Part shown: positions 32,177 to 39,740 of the stretch, piece by piece
Layout of the letters: every line of letters begins with the position of its first letter
How positions within the stretch are numbered: the first letter of the stretch is position 1
Assembly: GCA_002434305.1 (NCBI GenBank)
Contig: DJJU01000011.1
Coordinates: 186,001-250,000, forward strand
Direction of reading: 5' to 3'
Length of the DNA: 64,000 bases
From: Alicycliphilus sp. UBA6560
GTDB lineage: Bacteria; Pseudomonadota; Gammaproteobacteria; Burkholderiales; Burkholderiaceae_C
Made by a program: the position numbers and the translations under genes
Notes under the pieces: model-generated
Seen by the model: only the letters and a program-made list of their open reading frames with translations
Database searches by the model: none
What the model was told of the DNA's origin: nothing

Positions 32177-34243
32177 ATGACTGCCCGCAAGATCTTCGTC
32201 ACCACCGCCCTGCCGTACGCCAACGGCAACTTCCACATCGGCCACATCATGGAATACATCCAGGCCGACACCTGGGTGCGGTACCAGAGGATGCAGGGCG
32301 CCGAGGTGAACTTCGTGGGTGCCGACGACGCACACGGCGCGCCCATCATGATCGCGGCGGAGAAGGCCGGCCTCACGCCCCAGCAGTTCGTGGCCAACAT
32401 CGCCGCCGGGCGCGCACAGTACCTGGACGGCTTTCACATCGCCTTCGACAACTGGCACAGCACGGACGCGCCGGAAAACCACGCGCTCGCGCAGCAGATC
32501 TACCTGGACCTGAAGGCCGCCGGCCTGATCGAAACGCGCACCATCGAGCAGTTCTTCGACCCCGAGAAGAACATGTTCCTGCCCGACCGCTTCATCAAGG
32601 GCGAGTGCCCGCGCTGCCACGCCAAGGACCAGTACGGCGACAACTGCGAGGTCTGCGGCGCCGTCTACGCGCCCACCGAGCTGATAGCGCCCTACTCCGC
32701 CCTGTCCGGGGCCAAGCCGCAGCTGAAAACCTCCGAGCACTTCTTCTTCAAGCTGTCCGATCCGCGCTGCGTGGAGTTTCTGCAGGAGTGGACGCAAAAC
32801 GGCCAGCACGTGCAGCCCGAAGTGGCCGCCAAGATCAAGGAATGGTTCGGCACCCGCACCAACCCCGACGGCAGCACCAGCGAAGGGCTGGACGACTGGG
32901 ACATCTCGCGCGACGCGCCCTACTTCGGCATCGAGATCCCCGATGCGCCGGGCAAGTACTTCTACGTCTGGCTGGACGCGCCCGTGGGCTACCTGGCCTC
33001 GCTGAAGAACCTGCTGGAGCGGCGCGGCGAGAGCTACGACGCCTACATGGCCGACCCGCTGCTGGAGCAGTACCACTTCATCGGCAAGGACATCATCACC
33101 TTCCACACGCTGTTCTGGCCGGCCATGCTCAAGTTCAGCGGCCGCAAGACGCCCACCAAGATCTGCGTGCACGGCTTCATGACCGTGAACAACGGCGAGA
33201 AGATGAGCAAGAGCCGCGGCACCGGGCTGGACCCGCTCAAGTACCTGTCGCTGGGCATGAACCCCGAGTGGCTGCGCTACTACCTGGGCGCCAAGCTCAA
33301 CGGCAAGAACGAAGACATCGACTTCAATCCCGAGGACTTCATGGCCCGGGTGAACGCCGACCTGATCGGCAAGTACGTGAACATCGCCTCGCGCGCGGCG
33401 GGTTTCATCGCCAAGCGCTTTGGCGGCCAGCTGGGCGAGGTCAGCAGCGACGGCCAGGAGCTGCTGGCTGCACTGCGCGCGCAGGCCGACGCCATCGCCC
33501 AGGCCTACGAAGCGCGCGACACCGCCCGCGCGGCGCGCGAGGTCATGCTGCTGTGCGACCGCGTGAACAGCTACGTAGACGCCAACAAGCCCTGGGAGCT
33601 GGCAAAGCAGGAAGGCATGGACGCGCGGCTGCACGACGTGTGCACCACCTGCATCGAGGCCTTCCGCCTGCTGACCGTCTACCTGAAACCCATGCTGCCG
33701 GCCGTCGCCGCGCAGGTGGAGGGCTTCCTGAACGTGGCGCCGCTGGCCTTTGCCGACACCCAGCGCCTGCTGGGCGCGGGCCACGCCATCGGCCAGTACC
33801 AGCACCTGATGCAGCGCGTTGTGGTGGAGCAGCTGGACGCCCTGTTCGCGCTGCCCGAGCCGGTGGTGGAAAAGGTGCTGCCAGGCGGAGAGGAAATTGC
33901 CCCTACCATCACCATCGACGACTTCGCCAAGGTCGACTTGCGCATCGCAAAAATAGTCGAATGCAAGGCCGTGGAAGGCTCGACCAAGCTGCTGCAGCTG
34001 ACGCTGGATGCCGGCGAGGGCCGCCTGCGCAACGTGTTCTCCGGCATCGCCAGCATGTATGCGCCCGAGCAGCTGACGGGCAAGCTAACCGTGCTGGTGG
34101 CCAACCTGGCGCCGCGCAAGATGAAGTTCGGCGTGTCCGAAGGCATGGTGCTGGCCGCCAGCCATGCCGACGAGAAAGCGCAGCCGGGCATCTACGTGCT
34201 GGAGCCCTTTGCCGGCGCGCAGCCGGGCATGCGCATCCACTGA
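32177..34243 (+). CDS. metG: Methionyl-tRNA synthetase
   Basis: A 688-residue class I synthetase. HIGH motif in NGNFHIGHIMEY, KMSKS motif in NGEKMSKSRGTG, and a four-cysteine zinc knuckle in CPRCHAKDQYGDNCEVCG. The C-terminal about 100 residues form the EMAP-II/Trbp111-like tRNA-binding domain (DFAKVDLRIAKIVECKAVEGS). It charges initiator and elongator tRNA-Met. The ATG at 32177 (MTARKIFVTTALPYANG) is the family start. A family-A repeat follows its stop. Confidence 0.98.
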   Translation: MTARKIFVTTALPYANGNFHIGHIMEYIQADTWVRYQRMQGAEVNFVGADDAHGAPIMIAAEKAGLTPQQFVANIAAGRAQYLDGFHIAFDNWHSTDAPENHALAQQIYLDLKAAGLIETRTIEQFFDPEKNMFLPDRFIKGECPRCHAKDQYGDNCEVCGAVYAPTELIAPYSALSGAKPQLKTSEHFFFKLSDPRCVEFLQEWTQNGQHVQPEVAAKIKEWFGTRTNPDGSTSEGLDDWDISRDAPYFGIEIPDAPGKYFYVWLDAPVGYLASLKNLLERRGESYDAYMADPLLEQYHFIGKDIITFHTLFWPAMLKFSGRKTPTKICVHGFMTVNNGEKMSKSRGTGLDPLKYLSLGMNPEWLRYYLGAKLNGKNEDIDFNPEDFMARVNADLIGKYVNIASRAAGFIAKRFGGQLGEVSSDGQELLAALRAQADAIAQAYEARDTARAAREVMLLCDRVNSYVDANKPWELAKQEGMDARLHDVCTTCIEAFRLLTVYLKPMLPAVAAQVEGFLNVAPLAFADTQRLLGAGHAIGQYQHLMQRVVVEQLDALFALPEPVVEKVLPGGEEIAPTITIDDFAKVDLRIAKIVECKAVEGSTKLLQLTLDAGEGRLRNVFSGIASMYAPEQLTGKLTVLVANLAPRKMKFGVSEGMVLAASHADEKAQPGIYVLEPFAGAQPGMRIH

Positions 34244-34245
34244 TC

Positions 34246-34300
34246 ATCAAAAAGGTGAGCTGCCAGCGCTTGATACACAAGGGCTGGAGCCACTTTTGAC
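34246..34300 (-). repeat. Family-A repeat, copy 10
   Basis: Reverse orientation: GAGCTGCCAGCGCTTGA, then the GGGCTGGAGCC arm. It directly follows the metG stop. Confidence 0.78.
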
Positions 34301-34301
34301 C

Positions 34302-34526
34302 TATAAATCCCCCGGCGTCTCCGCGCCGGCGGCGTCTTGTAGAATCGCCCTCACTCAACAACTCCGCTTGTGCCGCGTGCCGGTCGAGAGGGATGCACCA
34401 GCCGGTGCAGCAGCGAGCCCTTCGGGCTCCACACAACGCCCAAGCACCTCGCTTGCCCACGTTGACTGCTCCGGTGCAGGGCCCCTGCGCTACCAGCGCC
34501 GGGCCTCTCGCATCCCAGGAGTCTGC
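34302..34526 (+). promoter_or_regulatory. Long, hairpin-rich leader before the fcc/sox cluster
   Basis: A non-coding stretch of about 225 bp between metG and fccA. A TAGAAT -10-like box lies at 34340-34345. Downstream are at least three perfect or near-perfect hairpins: GCACC/GGTGC (AGCC loop), GAGCCC/GGGCTC, and CTGC/GCAG around TCCGGT. AGGAG precedes the fccA ATG. Such density of hairpins in a leader is compatible with a structured regulatory RNA, but I match it to no known riboswitch class. Confidence 0.45.
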
Positions 34527-34850
34527 ATGCCCCCTCTCTTGCCGTCCTTGTACCGCGCCTTCTGGCTGGCGCTGCTGCTGGCATCGCCTTTTGCCAGCGC
34601 GCAGCCGGGCGCGCTGGACACCGCGGTGCTGGCCGGCACCTGCTTCAACTGCCACGGACCCGACGGCCGCTCCGCCGGCGCCATCCCCAGCCTGCAGGAC
34701 CGCAGCGCCGCTGAACTGCGCCAGCGCCTGCACGCCTTCCAGCGCGGACAGGCGCCGGACGCCACCGTGATGACACGGCTGATGAAGGGCTACGACGACG
34801 CGCAGATCGAGGCACTGGCCCAGTGGTTCGCGCGCAAGGAGGGCCAGTGA
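34527..34850 (+). CDS. fccA: Monohaem cytochrome c, flavocytochrome c sulfide dehydrogenase subunit (FccA-like)
   Basis: A 107-residue secreted cytochrome c. Signal peptide RAFWLALLLASPFASA, haem-binding CFNCH at residues 39-43, and M81 or M85 (VMTRLM) as the likely axial ligand. It takes electrons from the FccB flavoprotein during periplasmic sulfide oxidation and passes them to the respiratory chain. It overlaps fccB by TGATG. AGGAG lies upstream of the ATG. At one haem it is the short class of FccA. Confidence 0.88.
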   Translation: MPPLLPSLYRAFWLALLLASPFASAQPGALDTAVLAGTCFNCHGPDGRSAGAIPSLQDRSAAELRQRLHAFQRGQAPDATVMTRLMKGYDDAQIEALAQWFARKEGQ

Positions 34851-36121
34851 TGGCCGCAGCGCACCACCCTACGCGCCGCACCGTGCTGGCCGGCGCCCTG
34901 GTCCTGCCCGCCCTGGTGCAGGCCCGTGCCGCATCGGCCCATGTGATCGTCGTGGGCGGAGGCTTCGGCGGCGCCACGGCGGCGCGCTACCTGCGCCGCC
35001 ACGCCCCGGGCGTGCGCGTGACGCTCGTCGAGCCGGCGGAGCGCTTCTACACCTGCCCGTTCTCCAACCTGGTGCTGGCCGGCCTGCGCAGCTGGGACAG
35101 CATCGGCCACGGCTATGCCGGCCTGCGCGCCGCCGGCGTGGACGTGGTCCATGCCCGCGCCGAGGACGTGGACGCCAGCGCGCGCACGCTGCGCCTGTCC
35201 ACCGGCCAGGTGCTGCGCTGGGACCGCCTGGTGCTCTCGCCCGGCGTGGACATGCGCTGGGACGCGCTGGAGGACTATGGCGAAGCCGCCGCGCAGCGGG
35301 CCCCGCACGCCTGGAAGGCCGGCGAGCAGACGCTGCTGCTGCGCCGCCAGCTGCAGGCCATGGAGGACGGTGGCACCTTCGTGATGGCCATCCCCGACAA
35401 CCCTTTTCGCTGCCCGCCCGGGCCGTATGAGCGGGCGGCGATGGTGGCGCACTACTTCAAGCAGCACAAGCCGCGCAGCAAGCTGCTGCTGCTGGACGCC
35501 AAGGACAGCTTCTCCAAGCAGGCGCTGTTCCAGCAGGGCTGGAAGGCGCTGTACGGCGACATGATCGAGTGGGTAGGCCAGAAGGACGACGGCCAGGTGA
35601 TGCGCGTGGACGCCGCCCGGCTGGAGGTGGAAACAGCCTTCGGCACGCGCCACAAGGCCGCCGTGCTGAACGTCATCCCGCCGCAAAAGGCCGGCTTCAT
35701 CGCCGAGCGCGCCGGCGTGACGGACGCCAGCGGCTGGGTGCCCGTCAAGGCCGAGAGCTTCGAGTCGCGCCAGGCGAGCGGCATCTACGCGTTGGGCGAT
35801 GCGACCATCGCCGCGCCCATGCCCAAGTCCGGCTTTGCGGCCAACACCCAGGGCAAGGTGGCCGCCGCCGCCATCGCCGCCGACCTGCTGGGCCTGCCCG
35901 CGCCCACGGCCAGCTACGCCAACACCTGCTACAGCCTGATCGGGCCGGGCTACGGCATCTCGGTGGCGGGCGTGTACCGCGCCGAGGGTGGCAAGCTGGT
36001 CGAGCCCGCGGGCTCGGGCGGCGTGAGCCCCCTGGATGGCAATGCCGATTACCGCGCGGCGGAAGCGCGCTACGGCGAGGCCTGGTACGCCGCCATCTCC
36101 GCCGACATCTGGGGTGGGTAG
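34850..36121 (+). CDS. fccB: Flavocytochrome c sulfide dehydrogenase flavoprotein (FccB)
   Basis: A 423-residue periplasmic flavoprotein that oxidises sulfide to sulfur. Tat signal RRTVLAGALVLPALVQARAASA, dinucleotide-binding VIVVGGGFGG. Cys69 in FYTCPFSN corresponds to the residue that covalently holds FAD in Allochromatium FccB; Cys188 (FRCPPGPYERA) and Cys360 (YANTCYSLI) correspond to the redox disulfide. It overlaps fccA and forms the first transcription pair of the sulfur cluster. A family-B repeat follows the stop. Confidence 0.93.
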   Translation: MAAAHHPTRRTVLAGALVLPALVQARAASAHVIVVGGGFGGATAARYLRRHAPGVRVTLVEPAERFYTCPFSNLVLAGLRSWDSIGHGYAGLRAAGVDVVHARAEDVDASARTLRLSTGQVLRWDRLVLSPGVDMRWDALEDYGEAAAQRAPHAWKAGEQTLLLRRQLQAMEDGGTFVMAIPDNPFRCPPGPYERAAMVAHYFKQHKPRSKLLLLDAKDSFSKQALFQQGWKALYGDMIEWVGQKDDGQVMRVDAARLEVETAFGTRHKAAVLNVIPPQKAGFIAERAGVTDASGWVPVKAESFESRQASGIYALGDATIAAPMPKSGFAANTQGKVAAAAIAADLLGLPAPTASYANTCYSLIGPGYGISVAGVYRAEGGKLVEPAGSGGVSPLDGNADYRAAEARYGEAWYAAISADIWGG

Positions 36122-36125
36122 ATGA

Positions 36126-36249
36126 ACATCCCCCTGTGGCGCTGCGCGCCTTCCCCCTTCTCTCGCAGTGCTGCGCAGTGCGGGAAGGGGGACACCGCCG
36201 GTGCTGCGGGGCGGCCCTTGCACGGCGGTCGCTGGCCTGGCGCGCGCCC
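36126..36249 (+). repeat. Family-B repeat, copy 2
   Basis: Shares the blocks CTTCCCCCTTCTCTCGCA, CGGGAAGGGGGACAC and GGGGCGGCCCTTG with copy 1; the central palindrome is CAGTGCTGCGCAGTGC-like. It lies between fccB and the YeeE-like gene. Confidence 0.75.
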
Positions 36250-36296
36250 GTTTCAAAGGCTGTGCCCAATGCGCGGCGGCACGGTGGAGCACTGAC

Positions 36297-37373
36297 ATGC
36301 TGCTGTGGGCCGGATTCCTGCTGGGCTGCGCCTTCGGCGTCGCGGCGCGGCTGGGGCGTTTTTGCCTGGCGCGCGGCCTGCGCGAGTGGCACGGGCGGCC
36401 CGTGGACGGCGCGCCGGCGCTGCAGGCCTTCGCACTGGCCCTGGCCGTGGCGCTGCTGGCCTCGCAGGCGCTGGCCTGGGCCGACCTGGTGGATCTGGGC
36501 GCGGCGCAGGTCGTGCGAGCCAAGTTTTCCGTGCCCGGCGTGCTGCTGGGCGGCCTGCTGTTTGGCGCCGGCATGGCGCTGGCGCGCAACTGCGGCGCGC
36601 GCGCCCTGGTGCTGCTGGCTGGCGGCAATCTGCGTGCGCTGGTGACCCTGCTGTGCCTGGGCCTGGCAGCGCAGGCCACGCTGACCGGTGTGCTGGCCCC
36701 GCTGCGCCAGGCGCTGCAGGGTTGGGGCATGGTCGCCCTGGCCCAGGCCACGCTGCCCGGGCAGCTGAGCGCTCTAGGCCTGCCGGCGGGCGCCGCCCTC
36801 CTGTGCGCCGCCGCCGTGCCGGCGCTGGCGCTGCTGGGCTTTGCGCTGTGGCGCCCTGCGCTGCGCCGCCAGCCCCTGCAGCTGCTGTGCGCCGCCGCCA
36901 TCGGCGCGCTGGTGGCCGCCGGCTGGTGGATCACCGCCCAGGTCGGCGTGGACCCGTTCGAGCCCGCGCCCCTCACTTCGCTGAGCTTCATCGGCCCGGT
37001 GGCCGAGGGCCTGCTGTTCCTGCAGCTGGCCGTGGGCCGCGCACCCAGCCTGGGGCCGGCCATCGTGGCCGGTACGCTGGCGGGGGCGGCGGCCGCCGCG
37101 CTGATCACGCGCAGCGCGCGCTGGGAGGGCTTTGACAGCCCGAGGCGCCTGGCCGCCTCGGCCTGCGGCGGGCTGCTGATGGGCTTTGGCGGCGTGCTGG
37201 CCGTGGGCTGCTCCATCGGCCAGGGCCTGTCGGGCCTGTCCACGCTGGCCCTGGCCAGTCTGCCCGCGTGCCTGGGCATCGCCGCGGGCGCTCTGGGCGT
37301 GCTGCGCCTGCAATCGTTTTTTTCGCCGTTCCACAAGGAGGGAGCCTCGCCATGCAACGCCGCCATTTCCTGA
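36297..37373 (+). CDS. YeeE/YedE family sulfur-compound transporter
   Basis: A 358-residue, about nine-helix membrane protein. Conserved cysteines lie in GRFCLARGL, ARNCGARALVLL and AVGCSIGQGLSG, matching the cysteine-lined path of YeeE-type thiosulfate importers (DUF395). The ATG at 36297 has GGTGGAGCA upstream. It sits between two FccB-type flavoproteins and soxYZ, so it probably moves thiosulfate or a persulfide-like species across the inner membrane for this pathway; the direction is not certain. The next gene starts within its 3' end. Confidence 0.87.
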   Translation: MLLWAGFLLGCAFGVAARLGRFCLARGLREWHGRPVDGAPALQAFALALAVALLASQALAWADLVDLGAAQVVRAKFSVPGVLLGGLLFGAGMALARNCGARALVLLAGGNLRALVTLLCLGLAAQATLTGVLAPLRQALQGWGMVALAQATLPGQLSALGLPAGAALLCAAAVPALALLGFALWRPALRRQPLQLLCAAAIGALVAAGWWITAQVGVDPFEPAPLTSLSFIGPVAEGLLFLQLAVGRAPSLGPAIVAGTLAGAAAAALITRSARWEGFDSPRRLAASACGGLLMGFGGVLAVGCSIGQGLSGLSTLALASLPACLGIAAGALGVLRLQSFFSPFHKEGASPCNAAIS

Positions 37374-38677
37374 TCACCCCGCCCGCCCTGGCCCTGGGCG
37401 CCGCGGCCGGCCCCGTGCTGGCCGCGCCGGCCGTCATCTCCGCGCAGTCGCGCATCCTGCCGCGCCGCGGCAAGGGCCCGCGCATCGTGATTTGCGGTGG
37501 CGGCTGGGGCGGCCTGACGGCCGCGCGCCACCTGCGCGAGCAGATCCCCGATGCCGATGTGGTGGTGCTGGAGCGCAACGCCACCTTCTGGTCTGGCCCG
37601 ATGAGCAACAAGTGGCTCATCGACATCGTGAACACCGACTTCGTGCAGCACGACATGCTGCGCCCGGCCAACAAGTACGGCTACACGCTGCTGCAGACCG
37701 AGGTGACGGGCTTCGAGCGCGACAAGAAGCTGGTGCGCACCGGCCACGGCCTGGTCGAGTACGACTATCTTGTCCTCTCGGGCGGCATCCGCGACGCCTG
37801 GGACGCCTGGTTCGGCGACGACCAGCGCGCCATCGACCACACGCGCGCGCACTTTGCCAGCGCCTACATCCCCAACCAGCAGATGTTCGCGCTCAAGCAG
37901 CGCGTGAAGGACTTCAAGGGCGGCACGCTGGTCATGACGCTGCCCCCGCCGCCGCACCGCTGCCCGCCCTCGCCCTACGAGCGCGCCTGCCTGATTGCCT
38001 CGCACATCAAGAAGAACAAGATTCCGGGCAAGATCGTGATCCTGGACCCCAAGCCCAAGATCGCCCCGATCGGCATGGGCTACAAGCAGGCCTTCGACGA
38101 GCTGTACCCGGACATCATCACCCACGTGCCCAACGCGCGCGTGCAGGAGGTTGATCCGTTCGCCAAGCGCGTCAAGACCACGGCCGGCGAGCTGAAGTTC
38201 GACGAGGCCATCCTGATGCCGCCGCACCAGGCCGCCGACATGGTTTGGCACGCCGGCCTGATCGGCAAGGATGCTGCCACGGGCAAGCCCACCGGCTGGG
38301 CCGACATGCACACGCGCCTGTTCCACGCCAACGGCGACGACAGCGTGTACTTCGTGGGCGACCTGATGGGCGCCATCTCGCCGCAGTTCGGCCATTACCC
38401 CAAGAGCGCGCACGTGGCCAACTACATCGGCCAGATCGTCGCCAAGTACATCGCCCAGCGCGTGGCGGGCCAGGAAGTCAAGCCGCTCTTGCCCGACAAC
38501 CTGTGCTACATGATGGTCAACACCGAGCCGCAGGAAGAAATCTCGGTCAAGTTCGAGTACGAGGTGGACGCCACGGGCCAGGTCATCCAGAACCAGATCG
38601 ACATGGACGTGCGCTCCGCCGATCTGGTGAAGGAAGACTTTGCCTGGGCGCGCTCCAAGTTCGCAGACTTCCTCTGA
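37352..38677 (+). CDS. Second FccB-like flavoprotein (sulfide:cytochrome c / SQR-like)
   Basis: A 441-residue paralogue of FccB with a secretion signal (RRHFLITPPALALGAAAGPVLAAPA) and VICGGGWGGLTAARHL. Redox Cys204 (PHRCPPSPYERA) and a C-terminal Cys (DNLCYMMVN) are kept, but the covalent-flavin Cys is Gly82 (FWSGPMSN). FAD is therefore probably bound non-covalently. There is no cytochrome subunit next to it. AAGGAGGGAGCC precedes the ATG. It overlaps the transporter gene by 22 bp and is followed by a family-B repeat and soxYZ. Role in sulfide, polysulfide or SoxYZ-bound sulfur turnover is inferred. Confidence 0.88.
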   Translation: MQRRHFLITPPALALGAAAGPVLAAPAVISAQSRILPRRGKGPRIVICGGGWGGLTAARHLREQIPDADVVVLERNATFWSGPMSNKWLIDIVNTDFVQHDMLRPANKYGYTLLQTEVTGFERDKKLVRTGHGLVEYDYLVLSGGIRDAWDAWFGDDQRAIDHTRAHFASAYIPNQQMFALKQRVKDFKGGTLVMTLPPPPHRCPPSPYERACLIASHIKKNKIPGKIVILDPKPKIAPIGMGYKQAFDELYPDIITHVPNARVQEVDPFAKRVKTTAGELKFDEAILMPPHQAADMVWHAGLIGKDAATGKPTGWADMHTRLFHANGDDSVYFVGDLMGAISPQFGHYPKSAHVANYIGQIVAKYIAQRVAGQEVKPLLPDNLCYMMVNTEPQEEISVKFEYEVDATGQVIQNQIDMDVRSADLVKEDFAWARSKFADFL

Positions 38678-38803
38678 CAACCCCCTGAGCCGCTGCGCGG
38701 CTTCCCCCTTCTCTCTACGCGCTTCGCGCGCTGGGAAGGGGGACGACGCTGGCGGACCGGCGAAGCCGGATCCGCGGCGTCTGCTGGCACGGGGCGGCGC
38801 CTG
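38677..38803 (+). repeat. Family-B repeat, copy 3
   Basis: Begins with ACAACCCCCTGAGCCG at the stop of the flavoprotein gene. CTTCCCCCTTCTCTC and GGGAAGGGGGACGACG flank a palindrome TACGCGCTTCGCGCG. The tail is more diverged than in copies 1 and 2. Confidence 0.72.
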
Positions 38804-38834
38804 TTTTCAACCGAGCTTTCTCACTTCACCTGAC

Positions 38835-39317
38835 ATGCAACGACATCCTTCCCGCCGCGCGCTGATGGCTGCCGGCGCGGCGCTGGCCCTGCCGGGCGCG
38901 GCGCTGGCGCAGGCGCAGAGCAAGGCGCCGCTGGCCGATGCCCTGGCGCCCAACCCTGTGGCCTTCCGCAAGGCCATGGCCGACTTCACGCAGGGGCGCG
39001 TGGCGCAGGCCGAGGGCCTGCTGCTGGACGTGCCCACGCTGGCCGACAACCCCGGCGCCGTGCCGGTGAAAGTGAAGGTGACCTTGCCCATCACCGAGCA
39101 GGACTGGTGCGAGGAAGTGATCGTGCTGGCCGACATGAACCCCTCGCCGCAGGCCTGCCGGCTGCAGTTCACGGCGGCGGCCGGCACGGCCGAGGCCGCC
39201 GTGCGTGTGCGCCTGTCGCAGTCGCAGACTATCCACGCCCTGGCCCGCATGAAAAGCGGCAGGCTGCTGGCCGCCAGCCAGGCCGTCACCGTGGCCGCCA
39301 GCGGCTGCGGCATGTGA
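38835..39317 (+). CDS. soxY: Sulfur carrier protein SoxY
   Basis: A 160-residue periplasmic protein with a Tat signal (RRALMAAGAALALPGAALA). SoxY holds sulfur intermediates on a C-terminal cysteine in a swinging GGCGG arm. Here the arm ends VAASGCGM: Cys158 is kept but only one Gly flanks it on each side and the usual final Gly is replaced by Met. The globular domain (TLPITEQDWCEEVIVLADMNPSPQ) is clearly SoxY-like. It is followed 17 bp later by soxZ, its obligate partner. No soxA, soxX, soxB or soxCD is in the window. Confidence 0.9.
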   Translation: MQRHPSRRALMAAGAALALPGAALAQAQSKAPLADALAPNPVAFRKAMADFTQGRVAQAEGLLLDVPTLADNPGAVPVKVKVTLPITEQDWCEEVIVLADMNPSPQACRLQFTAAAGTAEAAVRVRLSQSQTIHALARMKSGRLLAASQAVTVAASGCGM

Positions 39318-39333
39318 CCAGAAAGAGCCCCGC

Positions 39334-39663
39334 ATGAACCAGAAACCGCCCCGCGTCTGGGTCAGCAACGCCAGCCCGAAGGCCGGCGAGGTGCTGCGCG
39401 TGCGCGCCCAGATCGAGCACGTCATGGAAAGCGGCCTGCGCAGCGACGGCGCAGGCAAGATCCGCCCGCGCAACATCGTCACGCGCTTCGAGGCGCGCCT
39501 GGGGCCTGCCCTGCTGTTCGCGTGGGAGCCCGGCATCTCCGTGGCGCAGAACCCCTACATCGAGTTCACCTTCGTGGCGCGCGCCAGCGGCGAGCTGAAG
39601 CTGCTGTGGAAGGACGACGCGGGCCAGAGCACCAGCGCCTCCAAGGCCATTACGGTGGCCTGA
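39334..39663 (+). CDS. soxZ: Thiosulfate-oxidation protein SoxZ
   Basis: A 109-residue Ig-like protein that pairs with SoxY to form the SoxYZ carrier on which thiosulfate sulfur is oxidised. Typical blocks: ASPKAGEVLRVRAQIEHVMESGLR, FEARLGPALLFAWEPGISVAQNPYIEFTFVA. It has no signal peptide and probably follows SoxY through the Tat system as a complex. It is the last gene of the fcc/yeeE/sox unit. Confidence 0.94.
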   Translation: MNQKPPRVWVSNASPKAGEVLRVRAQIEHVMESGLRSDGAGKIRPRNIVTRFEARLGPALLFAWEPGISVAQNPYIEFTFVARASGELKLLWKDDAGQSTSASKAITVA

Positions 39664-39677
39664 GGCGCCCTCAAGTT

Positions 39678-39740
39678 TTAGGCATCAAAAAGGCCCTCAG
39701 CGCTTACCAGCCAAGCGCTGGCAGCTATCAATTCGATAGT
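39678..39740 (+). repeat. Family-A repeat, copy 11
   Basis: Perfect core CAAGCGCTGGCAGCTAT with ATCAAAAAGGCCCTCAGCGCTT. Its end (ATTCGATAG) encodes, on the other strand, the last residues (LSN) and TGA of the chemoreceptor gene. Confidence 0.8.

Noticed and set aside
30206..33805. A 1,199-codon antisense frame opposite metG and the patatin gene
   Set aside because: Same reason: high-GC shadow with no family features, while the sense genes have full catalytic motifs.
34790..38680. A 1,296-codon antisense open frame across the fcc/yeeE region
   Set aside because: It is a shadow of clearly recognisable sense genes in very GC-rich DNA; the product is low-complexity Ala/Arg/His-rich with no domain.
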